Origin: Areca catechu
Taxonomy: Eukaryota; Streptophyta; Magnoliopsida; Arecales; Arecaceae
Assembly: GCA_021397845.1 (NCBI GenBank)
Contig: CM038046.1
Span: 59,600,021 to 59,664,020, forward strand
Length of the DNA stretch: 64,000 nucleotides
Reading direction: 5' to 3'
The stretch's first letter is position 1. Every line of letters begins with the position of its first letter. Of this stretch, positions 1-10,958 are shown one piece after another. A program made the position numbers and the translations under genes. Below the pieces are notes generated by a model. The model made no database searches. It saw only the letters and a list, made by a program, of their open reading frames with translations, and was not told the DNA's origin.

Positions 1-1132
1 TGGTCAAGGTCAACTACCTCTAGGTTGGCTTCTACCTGGGTATCTATTGTGTCAGCTAATTCTAGGTCATCTAAAGGTGTCTCCTCTTCTCCCTCATACT
101 CATCCACTAAGCTTGCATCAGCTTCATACACTTCTGCATTAATGTAAGCCTTGTGAATCTTAGGAATGGTTGGAGAAGATCGGCTAAGGAAAAATTGGCT
201 AGGTCCTGGTTTCTGATTATGGGCACTACTCCTAGTAGGCTCAAGTTGACTAAGGGGTAGTGGCTCACTACTGGGTTCATATTTAGGGGTACTAATCCTA
301 TGGGACTCAAGTTGGTTTGGAGAAACCTATATAGTACTAGATTGATACTTAGGGGTTATGGGTTCTCTGGACTCATAGGATAAGGGTGCAGATCTGTGGG
401 TCATGGGATTATAGGATCTGGGGTCATAGGATTTTGGGTCAGCTCTATGGTCAGGTTCTAAGGATGGATCATGGTATGGGGTTCCCCTAAGGTTGGGCTC
501 CCTATATGGGTCAGGATATTGGGTTCTCCTAGGGTTGGACTCCCTATATGGGTCAGAATATTGGGTTCTCCTAGGGTTGGGCTCCCTATATGGGTCAGAG
601 TATTGGGTTCTCCTAAGATTGGACTCCCTATATGGGTCAGAGTATTGGGTTCTCCTAGGATTGGACTCTCTATATGGGTCAGAGTATTAGGTTCTCCTGG
701 GTTCAGTATCATAATAAGGGTCATGGTAAGGGGTTCTTCTAGGTTCAGCATCATAATAAGGGTCATGGTAAGGGGTTCTTCTAGGTTCAGTATTATTGTA
801 TGGGTCAGGTTGAGGGGCTCTCCTAGATTCAACCTCTCGGTATGGATTAGGGTTTGCGGTCCTCCTAGGTTAAGGGAAATCAGGATCTGGCTCAGACTGT
901 GACCCATGGGTTTTTCCTGGGATCCCTACCCGGACTTCAACTGATCAAACCTATTGGCAAGATGGTCAATTCTATCATTGATTTGAATACCAGACTGAGT
1001 TAACTGGGTCATCTGGGTAGTCATCTGGGCCATTTGATCAGCTAGGGCTTTCATTTGGGCTTGCAAATTTTCCATGGGTTCAGACATTTGTGAAGGAGGT
1101 GGGTGATATGAAACTCCTGATCTAGTGCTCAT
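1..1132 (-). pseudogene. gag-like ORF of G1, broken by stops, partial
   Basis: Structural (capsid-type) protein of a Ty3 element, expected in cytoplasmic virus-like particles. It starts at 1132 with MSTRSG, followed by a heptad-like Gln/Met-rich stretch (residues about 18-60) that could be a coiled coil. One frame then continues to position 1 with in-frame stops at 926-928, near 870 and near 690. Past the first stop comes a tandem 14-residue repeat built on YSDPYREPNPRRTQ, then a Ser/Pro segment (ISTPKYEP..., about 300-180) and an acidic segment with VYEADASLVDEYE (about 135-95). The last two segments also occur in G2 and G4, which fixes the true frame. No zinc knuckle or protease is visible before the edge. 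Overlapping ORFs on both strands here are shadows of the repeat. Confidence 0.72.
449..860 (-). repeat. 42-bp tandem repeat inside G1 gag (14 codons per unit)
   Basis: Near-identical units start at 491, 533, 575, 617 and 659, spaced exactly 42 bp. More diverged 42-bp units continue to about 860. In the gag frame each unit encodes a Tyr/Asp/Pro/Arg-rich 14-residue block (core YSDPYREPNPRRT). The exact multiple of three means copy number can change without shifting the frame. The one stop in the array (near 690) is a point change within a unit. Confidence 0.85.
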
Positions 1133-1992
1133 GCAAGACTCGATCAGACTGACTACAGCTGACTAGACCTAGAGTCCAAACTAAGGGCTCAATCAGGGTG
1201 GGAAACTAGCCTATAGTAACCCTGTACTCAGCCAGGCAGGTGTAAGGGGAGTGTTAGGTCCCTGATTGCCAATCCTAGACACCAATCAGAGATTGGCCAG
1301 GTAGGCGGACTAGCACACAAGCCCTTTAGGATTGAATCCCTAAACTGCCATTCTAGACACCAAGCACAAGGCACACACAGGTTAGTCTTGACACAGTGAT
1401 CTAACACTTAGCCCGGACCCGACCAGTTGGTGTCCCTAGCCCGCTAGGGCAAATTAGGTCTAGTTAATTTTAGGTTAAGGCTTAGGACCAAATGCAAGGG
1501 ATGTGGTTTTGGGATAAGGAGAGGTGATCAAATCCTCCCCCCATCTGACATAGCAAGAGTGCCCTTAAAGGTAGATTATGCAATGATGGCAGGCAGATGA
1601 GGATGCAAGGGTTTAGATATTTTTTTGGTATTTTTGGAGAATATGTAATTTTTTTTGATATTTTTTTAAATAGAAGAAAACATGCAAATCATGGCCTAAT
1701 ATGTTGGAAATATACTAAAATTAAAAGAAATGCAAAAGATGTTAAACAAAATCCTATAACTTCCAAACTTGTCTTGCTGAAAAAACAGAGCCGAAAATCT
1801 ACAGGCTATATTTCGGCTTGCAAAAAATTCACAGGCCATAATAAAATCTGAAAAAATTCTTAAAATTATTGTGAATTATGATGAATCCAGAAAAATAAAT
1901 TTCAGAATTTGTGGAGTTTTTATCAGGGAGAAATTAGTAAAATAACAATGCATATACGGACTAAAAATTACAGAAAATAAGCCCCAATCTAA
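1133..1992 (-). other. G1 untranslated leader between PBS and gag
   Basis: No supported ORF. It shares blocks with the leaders of G2 (25103-25575), G3 (16003-17075), G4 (37524-38615) and partly G5. Examples are the passage with GTGTCCCTAGCCCGCTAGGG (about 1430) and the repeated wording 'cctgattgccaa...agacacca'. The shared leader groups these elements into one family. Confidence 0.65.
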
Positions 1993-2004
1993 GCTCTGAT
2001 ATCG
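1993..2004 (-). promoter_or_regulatory. Primer-binding site of G1 (initiator-Met tRNA)
   Basis: On the minus strand the site reads CGATATCAGAGC, against the usual plant TGGTATCAGAGC, so it has decayed at its LTR-proximal end. It lies 2 bases inside the LTR edge at 2007. Confidence 0.7.
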
Positions 2005-2006
2005 AA

Positions 2007-3483
2007 TGATGGGGGACTAATATGCATGTAATTATTTTTTTTTGTTTTATATGTGGGGTTAGGTGGCTAATTCCTGAATTTTAGATCAAAATTAGTTGTA
2101 GAGAATTTTGTATGAATTTTTGAAGCCAAGCATGCAAATTAGAACCTAGAAAAATACTAAAGAAGGATCGCCGGGCTGAGAAGCCTCGGTTAGAGAAAGT
2201 CTCCAATAATAATAATACTGGAGGTAGAGGGGGTGTACCTGACAATGTCTGAAGTGCCCGATGAAGATCGCAGCGAAGGGATCACTCGTTCCTCGATGGA
2301 TGCGGCCTGGAAAATCGAGCCAAAGACCTACGGATACCCGGCTTTCTGCTCGGTGGTCCGATTGAGGCTTGGCTGGAGTCGTCCGATTGAGGCTTGGCTG
2401 GAGTCGTTAGATTCGTAGGAACTCAGGGACCTGCAAATGACCTATCAGGGGTTAGAAAACTCAGAGAAAATCAAGAAAACAAAGGAAAACAACAAAGGAA
2501 AGAAAGTTTTGGAGGGCGCTGGAAGGATGGTTGGTGGCAGAAAGATGGTTGCAAACACCGAGAAGAAGAACTCTCAAACCCCTTTATGCACACAGCAGGG
2601 TAATCACACAAAGCAATTGAAGAACTCAAGGTTTATTCCATATCAAAATCTCTTCTCATACAAGAGGCTAGGGTCCTTTAAATAGACCCTTAACCTTGGG
2701 CTCCAAGTAAGGGCACATAAGTCTTTACATAAGAATCATTTTCCCTCTCAAACCCAAGCTAGAAAATAAGGAAACATTAGGTAGAAAAAATCCCTAAAAA
2801 TTCTCTTGACTTGGCCAACACTCCAAGGACACCTAGGGGGCATGTTGGGCTTCTAGGAGCAGCAATATGCCGGCCCAAAGGGGCTCGGGTACATGGGTTT
2901 GGGCCTGTGGAAGCTGGGGTGGCCTGGTAGCCATGTAGAAGGAATATTCCATGGTATCTTGCTTCTTTAGGGCTTGGGCTTGGCACCTGGGCTTGATTTC
3001 TTTGGGCTAGGATGTAGATGGACCTCTGGAATCATGGATGCCCTTATCTATGAATATACTTTGGCATCTGGAAGGGAATCTGGGCATCTAGAGGGCATCT
3101 GCAAGAAATCAGGGTTTTCTGAATTTTACTCATGGGGTCTTCAAATCTTCAAGCTGGGTTGGACTTGGGCTATACTTCCATGTCTTCAATCTAGTTGGAC
3201 TTTGTCTTCACTTGTATGATATAGTCTTGAGTCTTCAGTATGCTTGGACAGGACTCAAAAAAATAAAATTAGCTCAACATGAGCTGACTAGCATTGGACT
3301 GAACTAGCTCAACATGAGCTGACTAGTACAGAACTGAAATAATAACTCAAAAGACTCAAATAACAACTAAAATGGACTCAGTTGGGCTAAGCCCTTATTA
3401 CAGATGGACTCATAAATTATTGATCAATTCATAGAGGGTTGAAAAGTCTCTATCTTATTCTGGTACCTCCGGTGTCCCCACCA
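2007..3483 (-). repeat. 5' LTR of G1
   Basis: Plus-strand edges are TGATGGGGG...CCCCACCA (TG...CA), length 1477. On the minus strand it starts TGGTGGGGACACC, matching the start of the G2 LTR (TGATGGGGACACC) and the G3 LTR (TGGTGTGGACACC). A TATA-like TCTATTTAAA lies on the minus strand near 2680. A 25-bp unit (GTCCGATTGAGG...) is duplicated at 2356-2380 and 2381-2405, and a shorter AGCTCAACATGAGCTGACTAG repeat lies near 3272 and 3306. No gene is supported inside it. Confidence 0.78.
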
Positions 3484-3488
3484 CTCCT

Positions 3489-4867
3489 GCTTTAGGATAG
3501 CGTACCTATCACTAGATCAGAACTTAGGAGGGGGAAGGCTTTTACCTGGCAGCGGTTATAGTTCCTTTGAAGAAGAGATCTCTCAACACTCTGGATGGCA
3601 CCTAGAAGAACAAGCCTTCGGTTCCCGAATCTGAAGGCTATTTGGATCCAGTCTAATGGCAAAGAAAGCCTCCTCTGAGGAGGGGAACACCTCGGGGACC
3701 CTGCAAGCATCAATGTTAGGCACAAAATAAAGAAACAAAGAGAAAATAATAAGATGACATAAGAAGGAAAGGGATTAGGTCAGATGTTGCAAGTGACCTA
3801 GAGAAGATGGGATCCAGTTTTCTGGGGTGACTCCTGGAGTGCCTCTCAAGGTCATGGTTGCTACTTGGCAGCTTGGGAAGATGCTTAGGCATGGGGAACT
3901 ACAAGGAATAGGGGACGGCCAAGGAAAGAATAAGAACCAAAAGCCAAAGACAAACAAAACCTAAGAACACCAGACTTGCAAAACAACTCAATAGAGTTTA
4001 TTTCATAAGAGTTGATTGCTTACAAGAGGAGAAGGGGTGGGGTATTTATAGAGTTTCCATGCCCTCTACCTATTAGGACTTCATCCCTCTCCTAGTTAGG
4101 ATAGGTTTGCACACTTTGAATGGGAGAAAAACTACACAAGTAACCTAAAACTAAGAGTATACAAGTTGAATGAAACATAAACTTGTTTTCCTTCTTTCAT
4201 TTGGACTCTTCCACCATGCTTGGACCTGGTCAAATCAAGAAGGATGCCTCCTCTTGGCATGTTGGGCTTCAAATTGGCAGCAAGTGGCAGCCAAGAAGGG
4301 TTAGGGTGCATGGGCTTGGGCCTCCTGGAAGCTGGGGCACCTGGGGTCCTGGGGTAAGCATATTCCTAGTATCCAAAGAGCATCTTGGTTCTTAAGTGCT
4401 TGGGCTTTGCTCCTATGCTTGGGATTTCAAGGCCTGGGGTGCTGGAATATCCTGATAATCATGGAGTGCATGTCATCTGGCATATTCTAGAGCATCTGGA
4501 GGGAATCTAGCATATAGAATGGAATCAGGGCATCTGGAGAGTATCTACAGGGTATCTAAGGCTCTAGGGTGTCAAACAAGATCCCATAAGCTAATGTAAA
4601 TGCCTATGGATCTTAGGCGAGGCCTGTTGGAACTCCAAAATAAGGTAAACTTTTCTCTTATACAAAAATTGGACCGATATAGGACTCAGGCACAAGTACA
4701 AGACTCAATGACTGACTAGAGTTGAGATAAATCAACTAGTATCAACTTATTATAGGACTCAATCTTACTTGCTTACAAAATTGTGATACATGACTAAGGT
4801 TCTAAAATGCTAATCAGTAAACCATATGGGATCCAGTGATCTGTGTCTGATCCTGGTGTCCCCATCA
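3489..4867 (-). repeat. 3' LTR of G2 (outer end cut by G1)
   Basis: The inner edge is clear: plus strand ...GGTGTCCCCATCA at 4867, followed by ATTCTCCTAGGG, which on the minus strand is a short purine tract (CCCTAGGAGAAT) next to TGATGGGGACACC. The outer end is not seen because G1 abuts at 3483/3484. Length and start resemble the other family LTRs. Confidence 0.7.
4043..4050 (-). promoter_or_regulatory. TATA box in the G2 LTR
   Basis: TATAAATA on the minus strand, in the context CTCTATAAATACCCC. The G4 LTR has almost the same context (CTATAAATACCCC at 36825), which supports a conserved pol II start in this LTR family. Activity is not implied. Confidence 0.6.
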
Positions 4868-4880
4868 ATTCTCCTAGGGT

Positions 4881-5446
4881 TGGAGGAACTCGACCTCGTC
4901 GAGTAAGGATCAATTTGGCTCTCAAACTACTCAAGGAGGGTCTGGGTTGAGGTATGGCAGATCATCACCAGTGCTCCACAAGTTCTTAGATTCTGGTTGA
5001 CCTTGCCACCGGACTAAATACCTCTGATAGCCTTTATTCTAGGTATTGATGGCTTGATCATCCAGGATTCGCTCACTCCTTTTCTCACTATTTGGCCAAA
5101 TTGTATGTGGACATTCTATGGTGGGTTAACTCTCAAAGGGAAGGATAGGCTCAAGGTGCTTGCTAGGTATTGCTGCTAGCTCCCTGTGATCTATAAGGTC
5201 TGAGATGTTGAAGGTGGAGCTAATACCTAAATCGAGTTGTATCTCAAGCGCATAGGCATTGGGTCCAACTCTTTTCATTATTATGAATGGGCCAGCTTTG
5301 CAAGCATAAAATCTCTTTATCAACACATATTTTCCTGCAGAAAATTCTTTAACATGTTTTGGGAAATTAGCAAAGTTATTATATAGTTCATTACTTATGT
5401 TCAATGTTTGATTAATTTTCTTATGCATATGCTGTGCAGAAGTTAG
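4881..5446 (-). pseudogene. Integrase C-terminal domain and chromodomain of G2
   Basis: The C-terminal end of a chromovirus integrase, which binds DNA and, through the chromodomain, is thought to bias integration towards particular chromatin. From 5446 downward: an Asn/Lys-rich helix region (HMHKKINQTLNISNELY), the core KEFSAGKYVLIKRFYACKAGPF (5360-5290) with the GPF of the GPY/F module, then LGISSTFNISDLIDHREL (about 5240-5190). The chromodomain follows at about 5085-4940 (RILDDQAINT...GYQRYLVRWQGQPES). One in-frame stop lies inside the chromodomain (after INT). Compared with G3, the stretch between KYVLIK and RFYACKAGPF is shortened. The 3' LTR begins just past the end. No catalytic integrase core precedes it except the small scrap at 6813-6893. 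Confidence 0.8.
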
Positions 5447-5605
5447 TGTAGGTGTGTATAGATGAATTAGAATTGTGGCTTTATTGGACTCAAGACTAAC
5501 ACCTAATAGACTCGACTAGACATCCCTATCAAAGAAAAGTTAATGGACTTTATGGGTCAAGATCTAACACTCTATAGACTCTCTAGGTTTAATCCTAGCA
5601 TGGTA

Positions 5606-6812
5606 TGTGATGGGGGACGAATTTGGTGAAATGGGTGTGTGGGGATGTGATCTACTTACCTAGCAACAATATATCAGCATTTGAGCTCCAAATATGGCCG
5701 AATTCATGGGTGGAAGGGATGAAGAAATTCGAGCTAGGGACTAGGTGAGCAGAACATCTGACACCTTTGTGCAAGCTTCCTTTCAAAAAAATTAAAAGAT
5801 AGGATATAAGGGCATAGAAACCCTCAAGTAGGCTAAGCAACCTTTAATGACCTCAGATTTAAGGATCAAGAGGTTTTCTTCCCAACAACGAAGAGAAATT
5901 AAGCTCAAGTGGAAGGGATTCACTCACCACTCAAAAAATTGAAGGCTAGAGGCAAGATCTCCACTCCCTTCTTGGATTCACCATTGGAGCTTGGATCCTT
6001 GGCATGGAGCCTTCATCTTTGTCTTCAAATCACCAAGAAAAACCTGCAAAGAGTCAAGGTGAGGTCGAAATTCAAAGAAATGGAGGGAAAAATGAAGGAA
6101 TTATTAAGAGAAGTGAAGAGAGTTGCTGGAATTTTTGGACAGCACTTCCTCCTCTTCTTGGACTATTTGGATCTTGTGTAAAAGAACTTGGGAATGGAAC
6201 TATGGCACTCCAAAACTCAAAACACTCACTCCAATTTAGGATCAAACTCAACACTCCAAAGAAAATCAAAGAAAGCACTCAAAATTCTAGGAAGAACTCA
6301 AGAGAACTAGGCAAGATGGAAGAGAACTCAAACAAGGAAATTTCATTCATTCAAATTACTTCATGCTTACAAGAGGGGGGGCCCTGGTCCCTATTTATTG
6401 GCCAAGGCCAGCTCCTTTGGGCGGCAAGAACATGGATTAGGGAACCAACTAACCTATGCTTAGTTGGTGGCTAATTACAAGATTAGTTTTTCTAGCAACT
6501 AATCCTAACAACTAATCCTAACAAGAGAATTCAAGAAACTCCATGTTGCATGATTTCCTTGCAACACTTGGCTTTATCTCATCCTTTACATGGTCTTTAA
6601 AATTTGGTCTCAAAGTAGGCTTTCATGGTAGAGAATTTCTTCAAGGCTTGGTTGGCCCATGGGCTTGGAGAAGGGTCTTCAATTTGCTTCATTAAATTGG
6701 GGTCTTCAAAAGATGCTTCATGATTTTGTGGGAACCTGAAAAAAAGAAATGGGACTACAACCAAAGATCATTAGTTTGTAATTTCTCCCTCTTGCCATTG
6801 TCCTCATTAGCA
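5606..6812 (-). repeat. Probable solo LTR inserted in G2
   Basis: G3 carries an uninterrupted version of the flanking sequence (15190-15260). In G2 it is interrupted between CCTAGCATGGTA (5605) and TGGATATGAAAATTTACTATGG (6813 on). The insert starts TGTGATGGGGGACGA and ends CATTAGCA, i.e. TG...CA, about 1207 bp. It has no PBS or coding domain, and carries an AATAAATA TATA-like box on the minus strand (6392-6399) followed by a 'cttacaagagg' stretch as in the other family LTRs. The target duplication is imperfect (TGGTA/TGGAT), so the ends could be off by a few bases. The 156-residue plus-strand ORF inside has no recognisable domain. Confidence 0.55.
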
Positions 6813-6893
6813 TGGATATGAAAATTTACTATGGACTCCTAGCAAATTTTATAAGGTATGCCAGAAATAATATGCAAATTGAACATGAGCAAT
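6813..6893 (-). pseudogene. Integrase-core scrap of G2
   Basis: On the minus strand, reading across the Copia A insertion point, about 20 residues resemble the stretch of a Ty3 integrase core just before the HPQTDG motif: FAYYFWHTL then LLGVHSKFS (6884-6820), with one stop between. The same scrap is present in G3 (FATYFWKTLWHLLGTHGKFS, 15284-15228) and G5 (FNSYFLKTLWYMLGTKLRFS, 51930-51989). The HPQTDG motif and the catalytic Glu that should follow are absent. The small size alone would be weak evidence; the three-way match makes it convincing. Confidence 0.62.
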
Positions 6894-8641
6894 TGTTGCC
6901 CAGGTGGCTTTCTCAAGAGGGGTTGAATTGAGAATTTAAAAAATTTAAGCAGATAATGTACAATTAAAACCTCTTTTAAAGTGTTAGGTGTTGTGAAAAA
7001 ATAATAACTTACAGAAGCTAAAGATGATCAAAGAATCATAATACTAACATAGAAATTTATAGTGGTTCGGAGCAACCCAGCTCCTACGTCCACTACCCAA
7101 GATACCACCTAGGATTTTTACTATATTTACATCTGAATACAGTAGGATTGTTTTACAGGATCATAATCCAAAACCCCTTCACTTTTGTTTTAACGGGATC
7201 ACCAAAGAAAACCAACATCCTTTGGTATTGAACGAGATCACCAAAGAAACCTAACTTGATTTTCACAAGATCACCAAGAACCTAACTTGGTTTTACCAGG
7301 ATCACCAAGAACCTAACACTTGATTTTTATCAAAGGCTCACCAAGAACCTATTTGGTTTATCAAATGGGCTCACCAACAACCCAAACAATTCAGGAATGA
7401 ATTGAAATAAATGCAACAATAATGACAAATTCTAGTTGTTGGATAGTTGCCGGTGCAACTTGATAGAAGTCCACTTGGATTGCACTTGAATGTGCTTTAA
7501 TTTCTTCAGTGGCTTCCTTCCAAAGTGATTCAAGCTTCAGATCAGAGTTGGTGAAGACTTGAAAACTAACTTGAATGCTCTTTGTACTCTCTTGCTTGTT
7601 GGGAGGATATTCAATAAAGCCTTCAAAACTTTGAGGAACTCTCTAATACTTGCTTCAAAGAAGTTCAAATTTCTCAAATATATGGTCTTTTATCACTCCA
7701 AGATAGTTTGAGACATTGTAGACAATTAGGATGTGACATATGACTATTGGAGCACTTTTAGGCATTTAAAAAGAAATTCTGGAACAAGTTGTTACGTACC
7801 TGAAAGCAATATTCGAGTTGGCTCGGATCCTTCGAGTCGATAGGTCGAGTCGTCAATTCTTCAGTGTAGTCAGCACTTTGTCTCAGGATGCTAAACATCA
7901 CTTTGGATGAGGTAGCTCTTGAAAGCTCGGGTCTGCTCGAACTTCTGTCGTTGAACACAATGACTTGAGGGATTGGCTCGCTTGAACTTTGGTTGGCTCT
8001 TCTTCTCAAAATCGAAAATCTTTACTCTGGAGGAGTTGGCTCATTGCAGTTCGGGTCGACTCGCTTTCTTAGGTCTTCAAATTTTGTTCTGGCGGAGTCA
8101 GCTCTTTGAGGTTCATGTCGGCTCGCCTGGCTGTTATCAGAAAACTTCAAAAACTGGACTCTAAAATAGATGGTTTGGACTTATTCCAGTCAACTCGGAT
8201 TTACTAGAGTCGGCTCGATTACCTTCGAGTCGGCTCGAATTGCTGCGTACCAAAATCCTTGATGCGTGCCATGAGGTGGAGTCGGCTCTTCATTATGCTG
8301 GGTCAGCTCAACTACTTCTTTAGGATTTTTACTATTCAACTCAAAAGAAAACTCTCACCAACACTTTTAAACTTTTCATGCACACCAACTCAAAATAATT
8401 TTAAGGCACACACACACATAGAAGTAACCCTTTTACAAGATTTTTCTTAACTTTTTCATTGGGTTCTTCTTTACACAATTAGATTACAATACAACTCAAA
8501 GCAAGAAGTGAAGATGTAGGAGTTGATGTTTGAATAAATAAATCATCCTGCAAAAACTTGTAAACCACTTGAAGAGTTGTTAGAAAAATATATGCATGCT
8601 CGAATGTTTGGTTATTATCAAAATCACTTATGGGGTCAATA
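6894..8641 (-). repeat. 3' LTR of Copia A
   Basis: 1748 bp, plus-strand edges TGTTGCCCAGGTGG...GGGGTCAATA; the expected final CA is mutated to TA. Aligns end to end with 21774-23539. Contains an eroded version of the GAGTCGGCTC motif array at about 7815-8310. CACACACACA at about 8406 is a minor microsatellite. Confidence 0.9.
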
Positions 8642-9507
8642 ATCTCTCCCTTTTTGATGATGACAAAATACTAGGCATGAAAAATTCTTTTCACTTATAT
8701 GTATAAAAGTATTTCAAAGTAAATATTCACATGCATTTGAGCTAACTATATTTGTAAATAAGTGTCAGAGCTTTAGTGATGATACCATTGTATATCATTG
8801 AAGTTTGCGCTTTTTGTGTATATCAAAGTATTAGACTTTGCATGCTCCATAAAATCATAATTAGCACAAACATGGAGTATCAGAGTTTACAAAAAAATTG
8901 ATGGAATTAAGACTAATTTTTAGAGCATTCGAAGCAAGAGAAGGATTATAAAGCCATTCTCAAGAGAATCTCTTCCTTTCTCTAGGTTTTAAAGTAACTA
9001 AGCAGTTAGGTATATTTGAATACAATCACTTTTGTGCTCCCACTTTTTCATTCTTTTTATGCACTTTAAGAATAATTGAATAGGAAGCTCAACATAGATA
9101 CTAGAATTTTCATGATAGCTCAATCATATTGATTCTATTCTCCCATTTCTCCCCCTTTTTGTCAAACAATCAAAAAGGTATTTCAATAAAGCTCGGATTT
9201 TGAAATAGATTAAAAAAGTATTTAATATTTGTTTGAGATAATTTCACTTTCTCAAATTAAAAATTCTAATTAAAAATTCATCACAGTTGTATCAAAAATG
9301 TTGTACCAGATAGCTCATGATAACAATAGAAATTACTAAAAGAACTTTCATTTCACCGAGAAATTTACCATACAAAATACAAAGTATGAAAGAAAGTACA
9401 TTCATTACAAAGTTTCTCAAAATATAAAAAGTAATGCATTCATACTGTAAAAAGTTGGAAGTACAAAGAAGTGATTAATATAACCAAAAGACTAGCTAAA
9501 CAACCTA
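8642..9507 (-). other. 3' untranslated region of Copia A with polypurine tract
   Basis: Directly beside the LTR the minus strand reads CAAAAAGGGAGAGAT (polypurine tract, 8641-8656). The rest is AT-rich, with a second AAAAAGGGGGAGAAATG-like tract near 9150. No ORF with a recognisable domain was seen. Confidence 0.6.
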
Positions 9508-10958
9508 TTCTTCTTCTTCACTAGAAGAAGATGAACCAACATCTATAACCTTGTCAGAGGTTTTGGTTTTAAGGGGTTTAAACCTTAAATCCCTGAATCT
9601 AGTTCTAACTGGGGCTCTAAGTGTCTTAGTCTTTTTAGTCTTTGACTTCTTCTTGGTCTCAACAGGTTTAGGTCGATTGAAGTTGGATCAGATGAAGGAA
9701 TAGGAGAAGGTTGAACATGAGTCTCAAGTGACTCTTTGTTGATCTATACAGGAGTGTCCTCAATAGTGAAAGTTTCCTTTGAAGATTGCAGTAGGATACT
9801 TCTGATTTCTTCTTTAAAATTCTTCATTTTCTTTTCCAATTTCTCCTTGTGAAGCTACTATTCTGATATCATTTTTTGCAAGCTAGCATTAACTGATCTT
9901 TGTAAATCATCCAGTGCAAATTTATGTAACCTATCAGTGAATCAGAAATTGTTTCCATCCTTTGAAATATTAATGCTTTTAGTTTAGATGGAGTAATCAT
10001 TGTATCTTCAAATTTGTCTTCAACCTTGTTTTCAGACTTGTTGGCTTCAACATTAGCAGGTTCATCATCATCTGAGGAAGTAGCAATAATCTGACCAGAC
10101 ATCTTCTTTATCCATACTCCTTCTTGTAGTTTGTATCCCATTCTTTTAAGTGAATTGAAGGAATTAGTGTCTGAGTGATGTAGAGGCTTGCCTATCTCAT
10201 TAGTTAGATCAATTCCAGCTTCTTCAAATAGTAAGGTGAAAACCATACCGTATGGCAAGCATGCTTTAATTTTTCTAGTTGCTTCTCTCGTTTGAATCAT
10301 CATGATGAAGGGAAGGTTAAGAGGTCTTCTTGAATCAGATGTCCCATAAAAGTCATGTCCTTTTCACTCACCCAATCGAAGCGACCGATTATGGGATGAA
10401 AAATTCTACTGACCATGTTGTGAAGAAGTCTCATTTCCTTGGATAGCAAGTTGGCTTGAACATGTTGGACGGAGCTTACATCTTCTTTTTCCAAAATGAG
10501 CTTCAGTGTGTGTTCTTTGTCAGTTAGGGTAATCTCGGTGGCACCGTCCATTGGCATTTGAAGCAAGTTGCCCAACTTTTCTTCATCCACAATACTTTAA
10601 CTCCCTTAACAGTTGATTCCAAATGGTACTCTTCAAGAATTAGGTTTTCATAGAAAGTTCGTACCAGAGAAGGATAGGTCAAAATCTCTAGTGAGCAGAA
10701 ATATTTCCAACCCTGGTTGTCTATCCAATTCCCTATCTTCATTTCCATTTCTTCCAGGAAGGAGAAATCAATCCTTCTTCCGCAAGTAACAGGCCTATTG
10801 GCCATTGAAGTGGATTTCCTAATTGGAGAGGATGTTTCTTCTTCTTGTAGTTCAGGAGTGGACCTCTTTTTCTTTTCTCCCTTTCCTTTTAGATCTTCAC
10901 TGCATTTGCTTGATTCTGTCGCTTGAGGAATCTTTCATGCAGATCTCCTTGGAGCCAT
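9508..10958 (-). pseudogene. Additional ORF of Copia A downstream of pol (plant transposon protein-like)
   Basis: The start is chosen at 10958 (ATGGCTCCAAGGAGATC, minus); an in-frame stop follows after seven codons. Visible order: a Lys/Glu/Ser-rich N-terminus; RRIDFSFLEEMEMKIGNWIDNQGWKYF and YPSLVRTFYENL (10765-10640); a frameshift near 10590; DEEKLGNLLQMPMDGATEI (10588-10530); NMVSRIFHPIIGRFDWVSEKD (about 10420-10350); a second break near 10300; IKACLPYGMVFTLLFEEAGIDL; a Ser/Asp/Glu-rich linker; and a basic then acidic tail ending in SSSSSEEE (9509). The pattern (N-terminal 'QGW...YP.LV..FY.NL', then 'LG.LL.MP..G') resembles the putative plant transposon protein domain found in ORFs of SIRE-like elements. 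The position after pol is where SIRE elements carry an envelope-like ORF, but I see no clear signal peptide or membrane segment. Function is unknown. Confidence 0.6.

Larger units (their letters stand above)
1..3483 (-). mobile_element. G1: Ty3/gypsy element, 5' part, continues off the left edge
   Basis: Read on the minus strand this is 5' LTR (2007-3483), PBS (1993-2004), an untranslated leader and gag, which runs off the window at position 1. The order and PBS are standard for a plant Ty3 element. The outer LTR edge (CCCCACCA at 3483) lies directly against DNA that itself looks like a related LTR (3489-4867), so G1 appears inserted in the 3' LTR of G2. The 5 bases after the LTR (3484-3488, CTCCT) would be the target duplication; the other copy is outside the window, so this cannot be confirmed. 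Confidence 0.8.

Noticed and set aside
471..902. Long plus-strand ORF (143 codons) and a minus-strand ORF (149 codons) in the G1 gag repeat
   Set aside because: Both are out-of-frame readings of a 42-bp repeat; because the unit is a multiple of three, all frames stay open. The real frame is the one with YSDPYREP, shared with G2.
6004..6474. 156-codon plus-strand ORF as a possible host gene
   Set aside because: Lies inside a probable solo LTR, Lys/Ser/Glu-rich without domain, and overlaps other open frames.
9869..10805. Envelope glycoprotein gene in Copia A
   Set aside because: Position would fit, but no signal peptide, membrane anchor or cleavage-like site is visible; described only as an additional ORF.
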